Positions 23,001 through 38,000 are shown, counted from the first letter of the stretch. The stretch is 64,000 bases of DNA from Mytilus californianus (GCF_021869535.1 NW_026262734.1:107419088-107483087), one strand, 5' to 3'. The notes: generated from the sequence alone by a model not told the origin. Program-made: numbers and translations.

Positions 23001-26000
23001 CTATGATATAATGTACTACTATTTCTTAAGCTGATATCTATCTGTCAGTTTAATGTAATAAAACATTTGTTATCTGTTGATCAGGTATTATTTGTATGAT
23101 GTGTCCTTGTAAGATTTATTTTTAGAAGACAGCAATAATACTCCATAAAATACAATAGTCAAATTTAAATCTTCCTGTGTTATAGAATTTTTTCCTTTTG
23201 CATGTAGTTTATTTGAAAGTGCTAGATGTTCAATGCAAAGTCTAAAATATCATTTATAACTATTCATAAATCATATATGTATTTAACTGCCATTTTGATG
23301 CTGGTCCTAATCACAATAAGAAATGGTTATATGTAGAGAGGGGACTGGTAACAACTAAAAGACCTGGAGTCTTGATAAAGAAACAGTAGTGAATGAAATT
23401 TAAATGTTGGTCTGATTAATGCGAGGACATTTTATTCTTTGAAAAGCTTTTGTCCCTGTGAATGGTTGACAGGTTTTGGAAACGATCACCAAGTCTTCAT
23501 TGCTAGTGAAAATTTTGTAAGATAAGATAACTGTCAATTATGTCTGATGTTAAAATTTCATTAAATTGATTTGAGAAATATTACCAGAGGCCACAGACAG
23601 ATAAATACAAGTGATAGTATATTTGTGGCTTTCTTTTTAATTACTTGACATTTTCAGAAATATAAAAGAAAAGTACAAAAAATTCTTGAGCTGGTCTTGA
23701 TATACATTTTTCAAGATTGCCCTAATTCTGTATTGGTCACAATTAGGGTTAATTGTTTAACATGTTGCATTACGACTTGTACATATATTCAAAATGAGGG
23801 AGGGGAGTCCATCTTGGACGTTTGATTCAAATGAAAGAGTACAATGTTATTTTGTATTGTTGTCTTTACTTGTGGGTTTATGTTTATGTCCATTATACTA
23901 GAATTGATAGAGTAAAGCAGTCTTCACGCTGAACCACAGGCCCAGCATCCCAGGCTTGTAAAATTGCTCTCGGGCCTGTAAAAATCATATCTACAAGCCA
24001 ACAGAATTTAACTTAAATTTTCCAAAAATTGAGCTCCGGGCCAGTAGATTTTCAAGTTCATCGTGAAGACTGTAAAGTGTTCTAAACTCTTGTGCCATCT
24101 TTTGTTAATTTTGTTGTTCAGCTGTAAAGATAAAAACAGATGATTGTGTTATCGATTTACCCCACATCTCCTTTTAGTAAACAAAGTTTGCCTGCCCTTG
24201 TTCTCCAGAAAGTACAGAATGATAAAAGATGATAGAAATCACCTGACTCAACATTCTCACTATCAACTTGATCAACTTGAATTTAATTTGATTGCATTAT
24301 ATAGATTTACATGGATTGGTGTAACAAGTCTGATCTAGTGTAGATAATTACCTTATTCACATCTCATTTCTTACTTTTTATTATACGATCGGATTAAAGA
24401 TCTCAGATTAATTTTTGACTTTTTTATTTATTTGAACAGATTTTATCAATTTTTAAATGTCTTTGTTGTGTTATCTTTAAAAGTAGATCTCTAGTCTTGT
24501 ATAAAGGAAAGTAAATCAGAAACCCTTCATCAAAATCTTATGCAATATGAAAAGATATATGAATATGTATAAATATGATTTTTTTTAAATTAAATTATAA
24601 AAGTATATGAAGAAAAATACAATCCTAGTTTGAATATAAATTTACAAATATAAATATAAAAAGGAACTTTTTAAAGTATTTTGAATTGCATGGACAAATT
24701 CATTTCAACATGTCGAAGAAAGAATAATTTAATAGTAATTGGGTGGAGTTTATAATATAAAAAAGAAATGTTAGATGTAAACCTGAATTTTAGTAATAAA
24801 GCTGGATACATGTATCTTATTGCCTGACTGCTTTATAACTAATCAACTGGTCTAAAGGGACCAATGTACACACTCAAGTGCTGATAGTAACAAAAAAAAC
24901 ATAGTTTTTTTAATTTTGTACATTACTTGCTTCTTTGTGATCACCTACATGTATTATACCACAGACATATATTGCCACTCTGCAAGTTGGTGGGATCACA
25001 TTGTCTTTCAATCCTTTTGTTCAACTAATATTTCCGTCACATTTTTCTTAGAACCAACTTAATAGAATGACTTCATATTCAGTCAGCAACTTGACAGTGA
25101 TGAATTGTAATGCATGAACACTGTTTGTATAGATCTGTCAGATACCTCATGTACCTCCTTGCTGTTTGCCAATACTTCAAATTTTTCAATATTATGAATA
25201 AACTTTTGCATTTAAAAATAAGGAGATGAGGTATGATTGCAAATAAGACAACTATCCAAAGACCCCGATACTACAAATGTAAAACAATTCAAACGAAAAA
25301 AACCAACAAGTCTGTTGAATTCGACACAGCACGAATTACGTTCACGAGAAGTCAAACATGATCACTATATAATTATATACATGTATGATTCATAATATCA
25401 ACCAAAGTTCAAATAAAGTGGATGTAAGCAATTATTGGCAACCGTACGCCCTTCAACAATGAGAAAAACCCATACCATATAGCAATGTATAGTCGGCTAC
25501 ATTACTCCAATACTACTGAGCAAAATGACTTCATATATATAGTTAACAGCTCAACAGTGATGAGATTTATTGTGTGCCCTGATGGGAGATGTTAGTTCTG
25601 CAGATCATGGATATCACAAGGTCCCCTTCTGTTAAGATGTAGAAAAGCATAAAAAAATGTGTTCCCTTTGTATATGGGTATTTCCAAGTATAGTTTGGAA
25701 ATCAAATGTTGACTGGTTTAAGTCCATGCCCATATTATCCTTTTACCACAATTGACTATTATAAATGTCAACATATGAATTAGACTTTCTGTAGTTCAGT
25801 GTTATTAATCTTTGATGTTTATTTTCAGATGTGACTTCAGTACCAATGATTCTTGCCAAGACTGGTTCAAAAGGATTACACAGAGGACCAGTATACCTAA
25901 GGAATTAAGTGGCCTATTTGCCTTTGCCTTCTTTGCCTGGTGCCAAGACAGAAGTCCATGTCCGTCTGAACATGAAGTCTGTTATCAACTTTGTCAGCAA

Positions 26001-29000
26001 GGTGAGATTATATAATAAATCCAGAAAAGGAGGACCTTCTTTGGTTCTGTTCATACAAAATATATACCAATTTATTTAAAATTATTAGTGTTTATAAATA
26101 AATGTCCGGAGTTGTTCGACATCATATTTTGGGAAAGTTTATAATCAGGTACAAGAAAAATATGAAAATGAAACCCACAAACAGGTTTTTTCTTTGAAAC
26201 AGTGGAAATAAAACCTCACAAACAGGTCTGGCCCTAGAAATCGCAAAAAAAAAACTCGCAAATAAGTTTAGTCCTGGAAATTGATAAATAAAATGTTTTA
26301 CAGAATTTTCATCAATTCAGTATGAATGAAGAGAGATGTGGTGTAAATAGACGTCAATGAGACAGCAACCTAACAACAAAAGCAACCAAAATACATGATC
26401 TTCTTTGATTATACATTTTAGATCAGTTGACTTATAACTGTTCCTATTCATATTCATATTAAATTTATAACGTACACATGTTTGTGCATAAATGGAATCA
26501 TTATAAAAAATGTTCTACCATTGACTTATATTTTCTTCCATTACCTAAGTATATTATCAAAATATTTAGAATATGAATCTTTTATTTTTTGTAGCAGAAA
26601 GATTCAATTTTAGCTTTGGGAAAGAAGTGGAAAGGATGAAATTTGATTTGAAGAGTAAATCTTCTTGGAGGATAACTTATATCAATGAAGATTTCAGGTA
26701 AGCTAATTGAGAAGATAAAAATGATAGCATAGCTCCCAAAATGCACACACATAGCAAAATCAGTTCTAGCAAAGAATTTCACTCAAAGATGTGCTAGAAG
26801 CTGTCTTGAACTTTATAATGTGAGGAAGTGGAGAAATGTCATATCTTTCTAGATACAGTAATAAAATCAAATTGTTTCTTGAAAATGTTACTTTGAAACA
26901 GAACAATGTTGTGTAAATGTTAGAAATAATCTTGATATAGTTGAAAGCAAAGAATTTCAGTGATTTCTTTGTAGTTGAAAAACAAATAAATCTAATATAA
27001 TGTTAATCAGCAGGAGCATGTCTGAAATTATTCTTCAGGTACAAGAGTACATATAAAAAAGGTGCAGATGCCTAAGTGGAGAATGTTTGTTATATTTGCT
27101 ACTGCATTCAGTATTAATTTTCAAAAGTATACAAACCAGTCTATTAAATCATTATACATGTTATAATTTCAGTGTGTGTTCATCCTATCCTAAATGTCAC
27201 ATAGTACCAGCCTGTATTACAGATAAACATTTAAAGGATGTGGCAGGATTTAGAGCTCAGAGGAGGTTTCCTTCAGTTGTATGGAGGTATGTTTGTATAA
27301 TAGGTTTAATAAGTACTTTCAAGTGATTATAGGTTTAATAAGTACTTTCAAGTGATTATAGGTTTAATAAGTACTTTCAAGTGATTTATGCAAGTAATTA
27401 TGGAACTTGTGTTTCCTCGTGCACTCAAACTAATTGCAGTGAAATTAACATTAGTGCAATGAAAAAGTGAATATTAGATATAAGTCAGAAACACTACTGA
27501 GTTCAATGTTACAAAATTGGAAGTTAGGCAAACAAAGTCAATGAAACTGACAAAATATTCATTGCAACATGTCTAAAAATTTAAATATGGAATTACAATA
27601 CTAATGTTTTTTTTTCGTCCTTATAAAAATTTTTAAAAGTGCATTTATATCTTGCATTATTAAAGTAAAATTTTACAAATTTTGTAGAGACCAGAGGAAT
27701 GGTGCAGTGTTAGTTAGATGTAGCCAGCCTGAATTAGGTTGGTTAGGATGGAGGAGTACAGAGGATGAAAAAATGTTAGAATCTGTTCCTATAGCTTGTT
27801 CACAGAACCCAGGAACTTATACCAAGTATCCTGGTATAAATGATGATTCATCTGGCTCTGAGTCTGGTTCACAGAATGGAGGTAGGTAACATGTTCACAG
27901 AACCCAGGAACTTATACCAAGTATCCTGGTATAAATGATGATTCATCTGGCTCTGAGTCTGGTTCACAGAATGGAGGTAGGTTACCTGTTGAGAGAACCA
28001 AGGATTTATTTCAATATAATTTAGAATCCAAGTCAGGTTCACACAAAGGAGGCACTTATTGATCATAGAATCCATAACTTGTTATCAGCAATGATTAAAT
28101 AGGCTCTTAGATGTATTCAAATAATGAAGAACTTAGTTTATTCACAATACCCAGAAACTTATACCAAATATCCCGGTACAAATGATAATTGTTCAGGGTT
28201 TCTATCAGGTTCACAGAAGGAAGATGCATATCAGTTGACTGCTATACAGAGTTCTATCTTGTTCACAGAATGGAAATGTCAGTGATTTTAGAACTTACTT
28301 TAAATACTTTTGATCCCTGTTCACAAAATAGATGTACATAAATGTGTGTATAGCTTGTACCTGTATGTGAACAAAACTTACTTTAATTGAAGAATATGTT
28401 TAATTTTGTAACAATGAAAATAGGATGGCAGATATTTATTGATTTACAATTCAATCATATATGTATTTGTAACTTGCTGCAAAATATAGGTACTAGTCCA
28501 AATTGAAAATTTGAGAAATGCCACATCAATTGATGAATAAAGTGATTTGCAATATTTAAAAAAGAAAATGGAATATGTATTGTACATGTATTGTTTTAAT
28601 CGCAGATGTAGGAAGTGACATGAATACAGAGAATAAAAAGATGATTATAATGGACTGTAGATCTTACAGTGCCGCTGTGGCCAACAGGGCCAAAGGAGGA
28701 GGTGTGGAGTGTGCAGGTAATGTCCTAACGTAAACACAAGAAATCATTTACATTTTCATGTGGGGTAAATGTTCAGAATTGTACATGTTTTATTTGATTC
28801 TCTTAAATACTTTAACATAATAAAAACTGAAGACAACACTTTATAAATTTCATGCGTCAGAAGCGCTTTTCTGGATTTACCTTCATCAGGAACGCTCAAA
28901 GCCGAATATTTGAAAGCCAAGAATGTATAAGAAACGAAACAGTTAAAGAACTATATGACCAAAGGGGACCTAAATATAATAGCCAAATCCATCTAAGGTC

Positions 29001-32000
29001 AAATTTGCATGAGGAAGTTGAAATCTTAGTTTCTTAATAATTTCTGAATTCATAAACGGAAATTTTAGAAAGGTTTGTTATAAATCTTGTCAGTGCCAAA
29101 GTACCAACTACTGAAATGATAAAACCCTCAGGGACTGATAGTCCACCAGCAAAGGTTTCAACTTAGTTCTGTACAAAATGAAAACATCACTTTATTAATT
29201 TCATGCATTATATTTATTAGGTATTAAAATAGAATTTGTGGAAGTAAGTAAATGTTTACAAAATTGAAAGATATTTTCTAATGAATTAAGTAATACTTCA
29301 TGACTAGGTAGCATTATTAAAAATCGGAAATGAACATACCAATAGATCATATTTATTATTTTCAGAGTATTACCAGAATTCTGAGATACAGTTTATGAAT
29401 TTGGCCAACATCCATACTATACGTAAAAGTTATGTTGCTTTGAGAGCTTTGTGTAGTGGTGGTGCTGATCAACCAAAGTAAGTAAAACAACTTTCATACC
29501 AAGTTTCAATAAGCATAGGGTAGTATAACAATACACCTTATCGCTATTTAGTCCAATCAGGAAAAAAAACAGTCACTTATACAACTTCCTGTTTGGGTCA
29601 AGTCTTGCAAAAACAAAGGTCATCAGTAATGAGCTAAGGAAGGAAAAAGTTTAGAAAGCAAACATTTTGAAACTTTTATAGATTATGATCCACTTTTTTA
29701 AAACACAAATTAAAGTAATAAAAATGCTTTCTTTAAAGTGTTTAGGATGGTTTAAACACTTCTCTTTGAAAAGTTTTATGCATAATACATTGTTTAAACA
29801 GTGCTCCGGATAGCTTCAACTGGATGAAAAAGTTTTGTAATTTTAGAACTTGTCCGGGATCCAGATTCGAATAAATAGCGATAAGGTGTATTTGTTGAGG
29901 TTGACTTTATTTCCTTTGCATTATCTAGATGTGCTGAAATGGTTTTAAATCATTCTGTTATTTGGTTACTGTGGATTCATTTATTTTTGTGATACCAATT
30001 TTCGTGGATTGAAGAAACATATATATTTTGTGAATATTTGAGTTGTTGGATTTGCCAAAGTGTGCATACAAGACTATATATTTGGTCATTTTTCTTTTGT
30101 TAGCCACGGTGTTGTCAGTTTATTTTCGATTTATGAGTTTGAATGTCCCATGGGTATCTTTCGCCTCCCTTTTGTATTCGTTGTACTTTTAATTCGTGGT
30201 TCATTTATACCCATGAAATCCACGAAAACTGATATCCCATGAATATAAATGAATTCACAGTATATAGGACATAATTCAAAGTTAACTTGCAATTTTTCTA
30301 AATTTTTTCTTCTAATATCTATTACATTGGTTGATGAGTTTCCAATAGCAAAGGAGTTTTTATGGTGAATCTCCTGTGAACAGATCTAGAGTACATAATC
30401 TGGAAATACTAAAGCTGCAATAACTTTAAATGTACAGTTGTTATTATAACTGGTTTCAGATTTCTGATTAAGTCATGCACCATCTGTTTTATGTTACTGT
30501 TTTTATTACAGTTGGTTATCAACTTTAGAGACTACCAAATGGTTTACCTATCTAAGTGCCATACTGAAGTCAGCTCTAGTGGCTGTTAACTCTATTGATA
30601 AGGAAGGGAAACCTGTACTGGTTCACTGTTCTGATGGCTGGGATAGAACCACACAGATTATAGCCTTAACAGAACTACTACTGGATCCTTATTATAGGAC
30701 GTTAGAGGTTTGTAAAAACATAAACTGTTTGCTTGGAATTGATATAATGAATATTTTTCTGTGGGATTCATAAAATAGTTTGAGTTGTTATAACAATGTA
30801 TCCACCATGCATAAATTGAAATAATTTTGAATGATGAAAAAAAATGCCTCAAATTAGACAACAAAGGAATGGCATTTTTTTATTGTGCAAGAAAGATGTG
30901 TAATATAAGCTAAAAGCCAACTGTACCCAAAGTTTAAGATATTAGTTATAATTATTAGTTTAGAAAAGGAAAAAAAGGTTCCTATCATAATTTCAAAAAT
31001 ATGGTATGTATATTGTCATGATTTTCATCATTAATAAAATTACAAAATTAAATTGGAATAATTATATTGTTTTTAGGGATTTCAAGTATTAGTAGAGAGA
31101 GAATGGTTAGATTATGGACATAAGTTTGCTGATAGATGTGGTAATGGTATCAACACAGAAGATTTAAACGAGAGATGTCCTGTGTTTCTACAGTGGTTAG
31201 ACTGTGTGTATCAACTCTACAAACAGTTCCCTTGTGCATTCCAGTTCAATGAAGCATATCTGGTAAGATTTTAAATAGAAGATGCATGATTAAATGGTGT
31301 ACATTGGTATACTCCCTGCTCAAATTTGAGAGTGATTTACTGGATTACCTCGGTCTCTATGTGCATCATCTGTCAGTTACATTTTCACATCAACTATAAG
31401 TAGCTTCTCGAAATAAGACATTTAAGTTTCATCTGGTTATGGTAGACCCAATATATATGACACTCTTCAGTTCCTTAAATTTCCTACTTCCTGTTTGACT
31501 AAATCTTATATCTTTAAAATGGCATGGACATACATGTACTAGTAAATGATTTTTTTATGAGCAAATACAAGACATACCTGCTTGATTTATTAGTGAAGGG
31601 GTATTATTAGTGAGCTCACAATGCATCAAGTTGTAGCTGCAAAACAAAAAGATGAATGAAGCAGATATAAGACTGACTTCTATAAACACCATAAACATGA
31701 ACAATACTAAGAGCATTTGTAACAAATAATGAAATGTGGAAAGTTAACAAATAGCATGCTGCTGATCTGCCTTCACAAAAGGATCTGGCAAAATAGACTC
31801 AAAAACCTGTTAAAAAAAATCTTTCTTTCGTTCAATAATGCATAAAAATCTTTCATTTGTCAATTTTTTTTTCAATTTCAATTAATTATTCAGCCTCAGC
31901 ACTTAAAAACAATGTACACCTTAAAATCTTCATTCTGTTCCTTGTTTAGAACAGAAAAGTGATGAAATAAAATAATCAAGCCTGAGGTCAAAACAATTTT

Positions 32001-35000
32001 GTTTATACTCAATGTATCATTGACAATGTTTTATTTTGACAGGTAAAGTTGATGCAGCATACCTATTCTCATTTGTTTGGTACATTCCTCTGTAACAACA
32101 CTCGGGAAAGGGAAGCCAACCAGCTCAATCTTAGAACAGCTTCTGTATGGTCGCTACTCAACAACAAAAATAATAAATTTACAAATCATCTATACTGCCC
32201 ATCTCTAGAACAACAGGTAAGAAATACAGTTTCATCACAAACTTAAAACACCATCTCCATTATTGGTTCTCTTTTACAAGAATTATCAATTTTCAAATTG
32301 CATGTACCTATACACTCCATTGTTGTCCATCTCGATCACAATATGAAAATTAGAATGAAAGGAAATGTGGAGTTTATGTCAATGAGACAGCAAGTCAACA
32401 ACAAAACACAATTTCAAAGAAAGATTTTAGAGTTAATTTAGTCGTAATAGCTGCTTTAATTCGGAAACTTGCTCTTTCTCGTAAGTTACGTTACACGGTC
32501 TCAGTGTCCTTAAAAATTATTTATTGACTATCATATTGTCCAAAACAGTAAATATTCAAATAATACAAACACCATTTCTGAAAGGATTAATAATATGCAA
32601 TAGGATTGGACCGGTAGCAGTAACAGTTATTTTGAAAAAGTACTTCTGATACATAAAAAGGGTAAGAGGAATTAACTAAAACAAATGACAGTACAACAGA
32701 TCACCATAATAACTATAAACACTAGATTCCTTTGTTTGTGCACCACCCCTTTCATCAATCTAGACCATATGTTGTATAAGTATCAGTATTCAATGTGATT
32801 AAGTTGCAAAGTTTAAAAAAAAAACTACAACAAAACATCAATTTTCACTTTAAAAAAAAAAAAATAATTTACACTTTCGTATTGACCCAAAAAAGACTAA
32901 GAAATACTGAAGTGTCAATATGACATTAATGTAGCCCAAAAAACCAATATTAACTTTTTTTTTCATTGACAGGTGTTGTATCCATCATACAATGTGAGAA
33001 GTCTACAGCTTTGGGCATCAGTATATCTATCAAATAATTTATCAAGGACAAGTTCTGAAGATTTATCTGTGGACAAACAGGAACAAGAGCCTTCTTGTAT
33101 GACTTGTAATTTACAAAAAACTAGGTCATGTGAAAATCTTTTGGCCAATCAGGAGGCTCCAGTTCCCAGTCCAAGTCGACGCAAAAGTGATCCTAGCATT
33201 GCACTAGAAAATTTTGATCAGGCTGTTCATCAGACCAAAGATACAGGTCATCATGCCCTGTCAGATTTCAAAGATATTTCTGATAGGCGAGACTTGAACG
33301 ATTCCAAAATACCAAAAAGTATTCCACTAGAAAATGGACATGGACCTTTGATGGTAAATGGACTGGTTACAAATGGAAATAGTAATGACCTAAATAAAAG
33401 TGATAACTTAGATAATCAGATTTTAGTGAATGGACATTCTGAATTGACTCCTGACTGTGATGATAAACTAGGTAAAAACATTGTTCAGAATGGACATATG
33501 AACGGAAATACTTCCGATTCAGACAACGAAAGTAGTGGAAGTCCAGTTAGGACATTAGTCAAAACAAATAGTGAAAAAACATTAAGTGATAAAAATGGAA
33601 TTGAAAGCTCAACAGATACTTTAGTTGATGAAAATGATTTGTCAAAAATTAATGGACGACTTAAAATAGTGTCGAGGAGTGTAGAAAACTTAATCCCTGC
33701 CAAAACAGCGATAGGCAAATTAAAATCATTAGAAAGCAGTTCTACGATAAGCACGAGTACGAGTGAAATAAGTAATTCCAGTATTGAATTATCAGGTTCT
33801 ACTGATGGAGACAATCTGCGTAACCTTACATGTTTACTGCATCAATCAAATGCTCTGAAGTTGTCGTATAAAACCAATGGCTGTGTCAAACAATTAACTA
33901 ATGGGTCGTTGTCTCCTAACAGATTATATCCTACTCCAGCTAGTTCTAGAACTCCTAATTCTACATGTCCGCCTACACCCGGAGCTGATAGTAAGGTAAA
34001 ATACTGATATTCATGGTCTACTAGTTATTATGGTAGAAGTTTTTCGTAAATCTCCGATATTTTATATGGATAGCATTAGGGCTGTTCCAAAATTGATCAT
34101 AGTGGGCAGGATGGGAGGCACTCAAATTAATTAACTGTGAGTGGTTTCATTTTCCTTATAATTTTTAATTAATTTAAGTAAAATGAAAGTTTTGTTTTAT
34201 GGGTGGTTGGGGTCTCATAAAAGTGCAACCCATGCACTCCCAACCCCCACCATTTAATTCTGAAACAGCCCTTAAACATTTTGTATTCCCATAGTCAAAG
34301 TAGCCATGTAAAAAATATTTAATATTATATTAACAATCAAATCAGTAACAAAAGAAATGTTCTATGAACATTTCAAAAATAGTCAGACAACTCTTTTTAT
34401 CTGATTCTTTGCCAACATTTTCACTGCACCTATACCTATACAAACTAAACATGTTAGACACAAAAACAGAAACTTCTTGTACATGTTGTACTCATTTTAG
34501 AATGTCAATTGAAAGTAAACTTTAAAAATATTTCCATAAAACAACTTTACAAAACTGCTCAGTAAAGATCAGAACATATTGTATTGTTTGGTATGTGATT
34601 TCAAAATTTTAATCAAATACTGAAAATCTAGAAATTATTCATGTTATTGTCATGTTTTTCCTTCACAAAATTTATGTAATTGCATATATAAGGTAAATCT
34701 CACATTTCTACCAGTAATTAGTGATGCTCAATAATAAGTGCATGCATTAATTTCTGAATTTACAGTAAGAAGTGAAATCATTAAAGTAGGTTAATGTTTT
34801 TATGCCCCGCCGTAGCAGAGAGGCATTAAGATTTACCCTTGTCCGTCCGTCTGTCTGTACCTCCGTACGTACTTCCCAAAGTTGGTTTCCGTTCTCTAAC
34901 TTTAGTTTGCCTAGTTTGCCTCAACCAAATGTTATCAGTTATGAAACTTATACACACTGCTTATTACCACAAAACACAGATCAAGTTTGAATTTTGGTGG

Positions 35001-38000
35001 TGTCACTTTAACCGTTCTAGAGTTATGCCCCTTTAAAATTGGAAAAATTGCTGAATTTTTCATTTCTATTCTCTAACTTTTAGTTTTCCTCAACCAAATG
35101 TTATGAAACTTATACACAATGCTTATTACCACAAAATACAGATAAATCTTGAATTTTGGTGGTGTCACTTTAACCGCTCCAGAGTTATGTGGGTATACAT
35201 GCTATATGCCCATTTACAAATGTAAAATTTATGAATTTTTACTTATGATTCTCCAATCTAAGTTTACTGCAACCAAATGTTATGAAACTATACACAATGC
35301 TTATTACCACAAAATACAGATCAACTTTGAAATTTGGTGGCGTCACTTTTACTGGTCTAGAGTTATGCCCCTTTACAAATGGAAAAATTTCAGAATTTTT
35401 CGTTTTTGTTCTCTAACTTAAATTTGCCTCAACCAAATGTTATGAAACTTATACGCAATACTTATTACCACAAAAATTAGATCAAGTACAAATTTGGATA
35501 GCGTCACTTTTACCGTTCTTCAGTTTTGTCCCTTCAAAACTTTATATGATATGCAAGCGGGGGGCTTCATCTGTGTCCCATGGACACATTCCCCTTTTAT
35601 TTTTTATCATTGCAAAAATAGCAGTGTTTTCGAAAAGTGGTAGATGAAAGGTTTTTACCCTAATTTTGCAAAGGACCGACAAAATTTTGGTATTTTACAA
35701 TAGAAATAATAGTCAATGATAGTGAGGACCAGCACAATTTCTTCAAGAACCACCAGGAAAAAATAGATTTCAAGGACTTTAAAATCACAGTTATATTAAA
35801 ACCACGCAATGATATGCCAACATATATATCATATACAGTCTACATGAGGCAATACTTTTCCTCAATACAAATTTCTAGAGTTTGACCATTTACCACTGAA
35901 AATACGAATCATTATTATTTGAATGATTTGTTTTTAGTCAACGACAGAATCGCACATCCATAGACAGTTAAATGGTATCAGTCGCTATCTTGACGTTGAT
36001 GGATTGACAATCTTCAATGAACCTGTACAACAAAGAATGTTACAGGTGAAGTCTGACTTCGAACGACAGATTCAGCTTCTGACATCACAGCTGGAGGAGA
36101 CAAGAGCTGCATTGATACACCATGCCTCAGCATGTAATGGGGCAGGCAGATGTTTGTTAGACAATTTTAGAGATGACTTGGTGAGTATAAGTAAAGGTTA
36201 GAAGGTTTGGTTTTTTATAAAGCAGGGAGATTTTAAGTGCTTGTAACAACAATTTCATGCTTATTATCTCATCAAAGGCCTTATTTTATGACTTTGGTGG
36301 GTTTTTTTGTCTTTTTTTTCTATTGTGGAATATTTCTGGAATAAACTGCTGTACGGTTCCCTATGATTGCTTACATTCACTTCATTTGATCTTGGGTGGA
36401 TAGTTGTCTCATTGGCAGTCATACCACATCTCCTTATTATACCCCACGCAACGTCAGTCCGTCTGTCAGTCCGTCAGTCCTGTTTCTTGTCATCGCAACT
36501 CCTCTCAAACCACCCAACAGAATTTCACGAAACCTTTTTAGATAATAATGACATACTATGTAGTTGTGCATATCAACAGGAAATTGCGATTCAATTTTTT
36601 TTCTAGGAGTTACGTATACGCCCCTTTGAACTTATTTACTTTAATGTACTACTGCAACAGTTTTTCATCGCAACTCCTCTGAAACCACACAACAGAATTT
36701 GGATGAACCTTTTTAGATAATAAGGACATACTATGTAGTTGTGCATATCGACAGGAAATTACGATTCAATTTTTTTTCTAGGAGTTACACCCTTTGAACT
36801 TATTTGCTTCAATGTACTACTGCAACAGTTTGTCATCACAACTCCTCTCAAACCACACAACAGAATTTCATGAAACTTTGTAAATAATAAGGACATACTA
36901 TGTAGTTGTGCATATTGACAGGATATTATGATTCATTTTTTTTTCTTATACAATTTTTTTTTTTCTTACACTTATTTTATTTCTCCAATGACAATGTGGG
37001 GACGTGGGGTATGTGAGCGCGCTCACTAAGCTTCTTTAATTTTTTTATTCATAGGGTATGCTCAAGACCAAAGTTTAAAAACTTAAAATACAAAGAATGA
37101 AAAAAAAAAAAAAAAACTCAAGTTCATAATTAGAACAGCTTAACACCTAGATTAAGCTCACTGTAAATTTACAGAAAAAATATATCATTAAATTCATGTC
37201 AATGATATGACAGGATGAGCATTCAAATGATAAAACAATTATTTAAGATTTGACTGGTAACATTTATAACATAAACATGATATTTTCCTCACACTTTTCT
37301 CAAAAACTACAAAATGACTTCATATTTGGTCAGTGATGAGTTGTTATGTGTGCCACCTTTTCGAATCTGTCATAAACCTACTTCCTGTTTCGAAACTTTA
37401 AATAACCATGATTATGAATGTGGGTATTCTAAGACAACTGTTATATTTTAGGGTGAATTTATGTTCACATCGTATTTTCATCTTATAGAAATTTTAACTA
37501 TGCCGATTTGTATTGAAATATAGTTGATGTCACCAGATTCAAATGGAGAGATGAATTCCTTAGGAGGCTGTAGTAATGCGTCAGATGTAAGCTGGGAACA
37601 GCTGGACGAATCAGATGCTAAGATTGTTAAATGGGTTCCTGACTATGTGGCTACACATTGTGCTGGATGTACTGTAGGATTTAATATCATGAAGAGGAAA
37701 CATCACTGCAGGTAAACATTGGCATTATATAATTTATAGCTTGATCATAGGTATAGTAAGATTTACAGCTCAGGGCTCTTCCATTAAAACACACATGGTA
37801 AAAAATAGACATATTTACACTTGTATGCAAATTTGTCCACCATTACATAAAATCACGCAAGTTCCCATCACAATTCAAAAAAATTCGCATCAAAATCAAT
37901 AAGTGATAGTTGCTTGATGTCAGAAGGTTATTCAGAGACAAAATTCAGATAAAACGGTAAACATGTTTATGAAATGCAATTGTTCATTACTGGAACATTG

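Larger units (their letters stand above)
22074..25828 (+). other. Intron 2
   Basis: Contains AT dinucleotide tracts (22880-23005), a TIR element (23918-24072) and a 'gagacaactatcc' dispersed repeat (about 25218-25560). The rest is featureless AT-rich sequence. Confidence 0.6.

Noticed and set aside
33485..33814. 109-codon minus-strand frame opposite MTMR exon 12
   Set aside because: Shadow of the Ser/Asn-rich coding strand.
34839..35421. Repeated protein-like phrase KLIHNAYYHKTQIKFEFWW in TATGCCCC elements
   Set aside because: It follows the DNA tandem unit, switches frame between units and has no start or conserved end.
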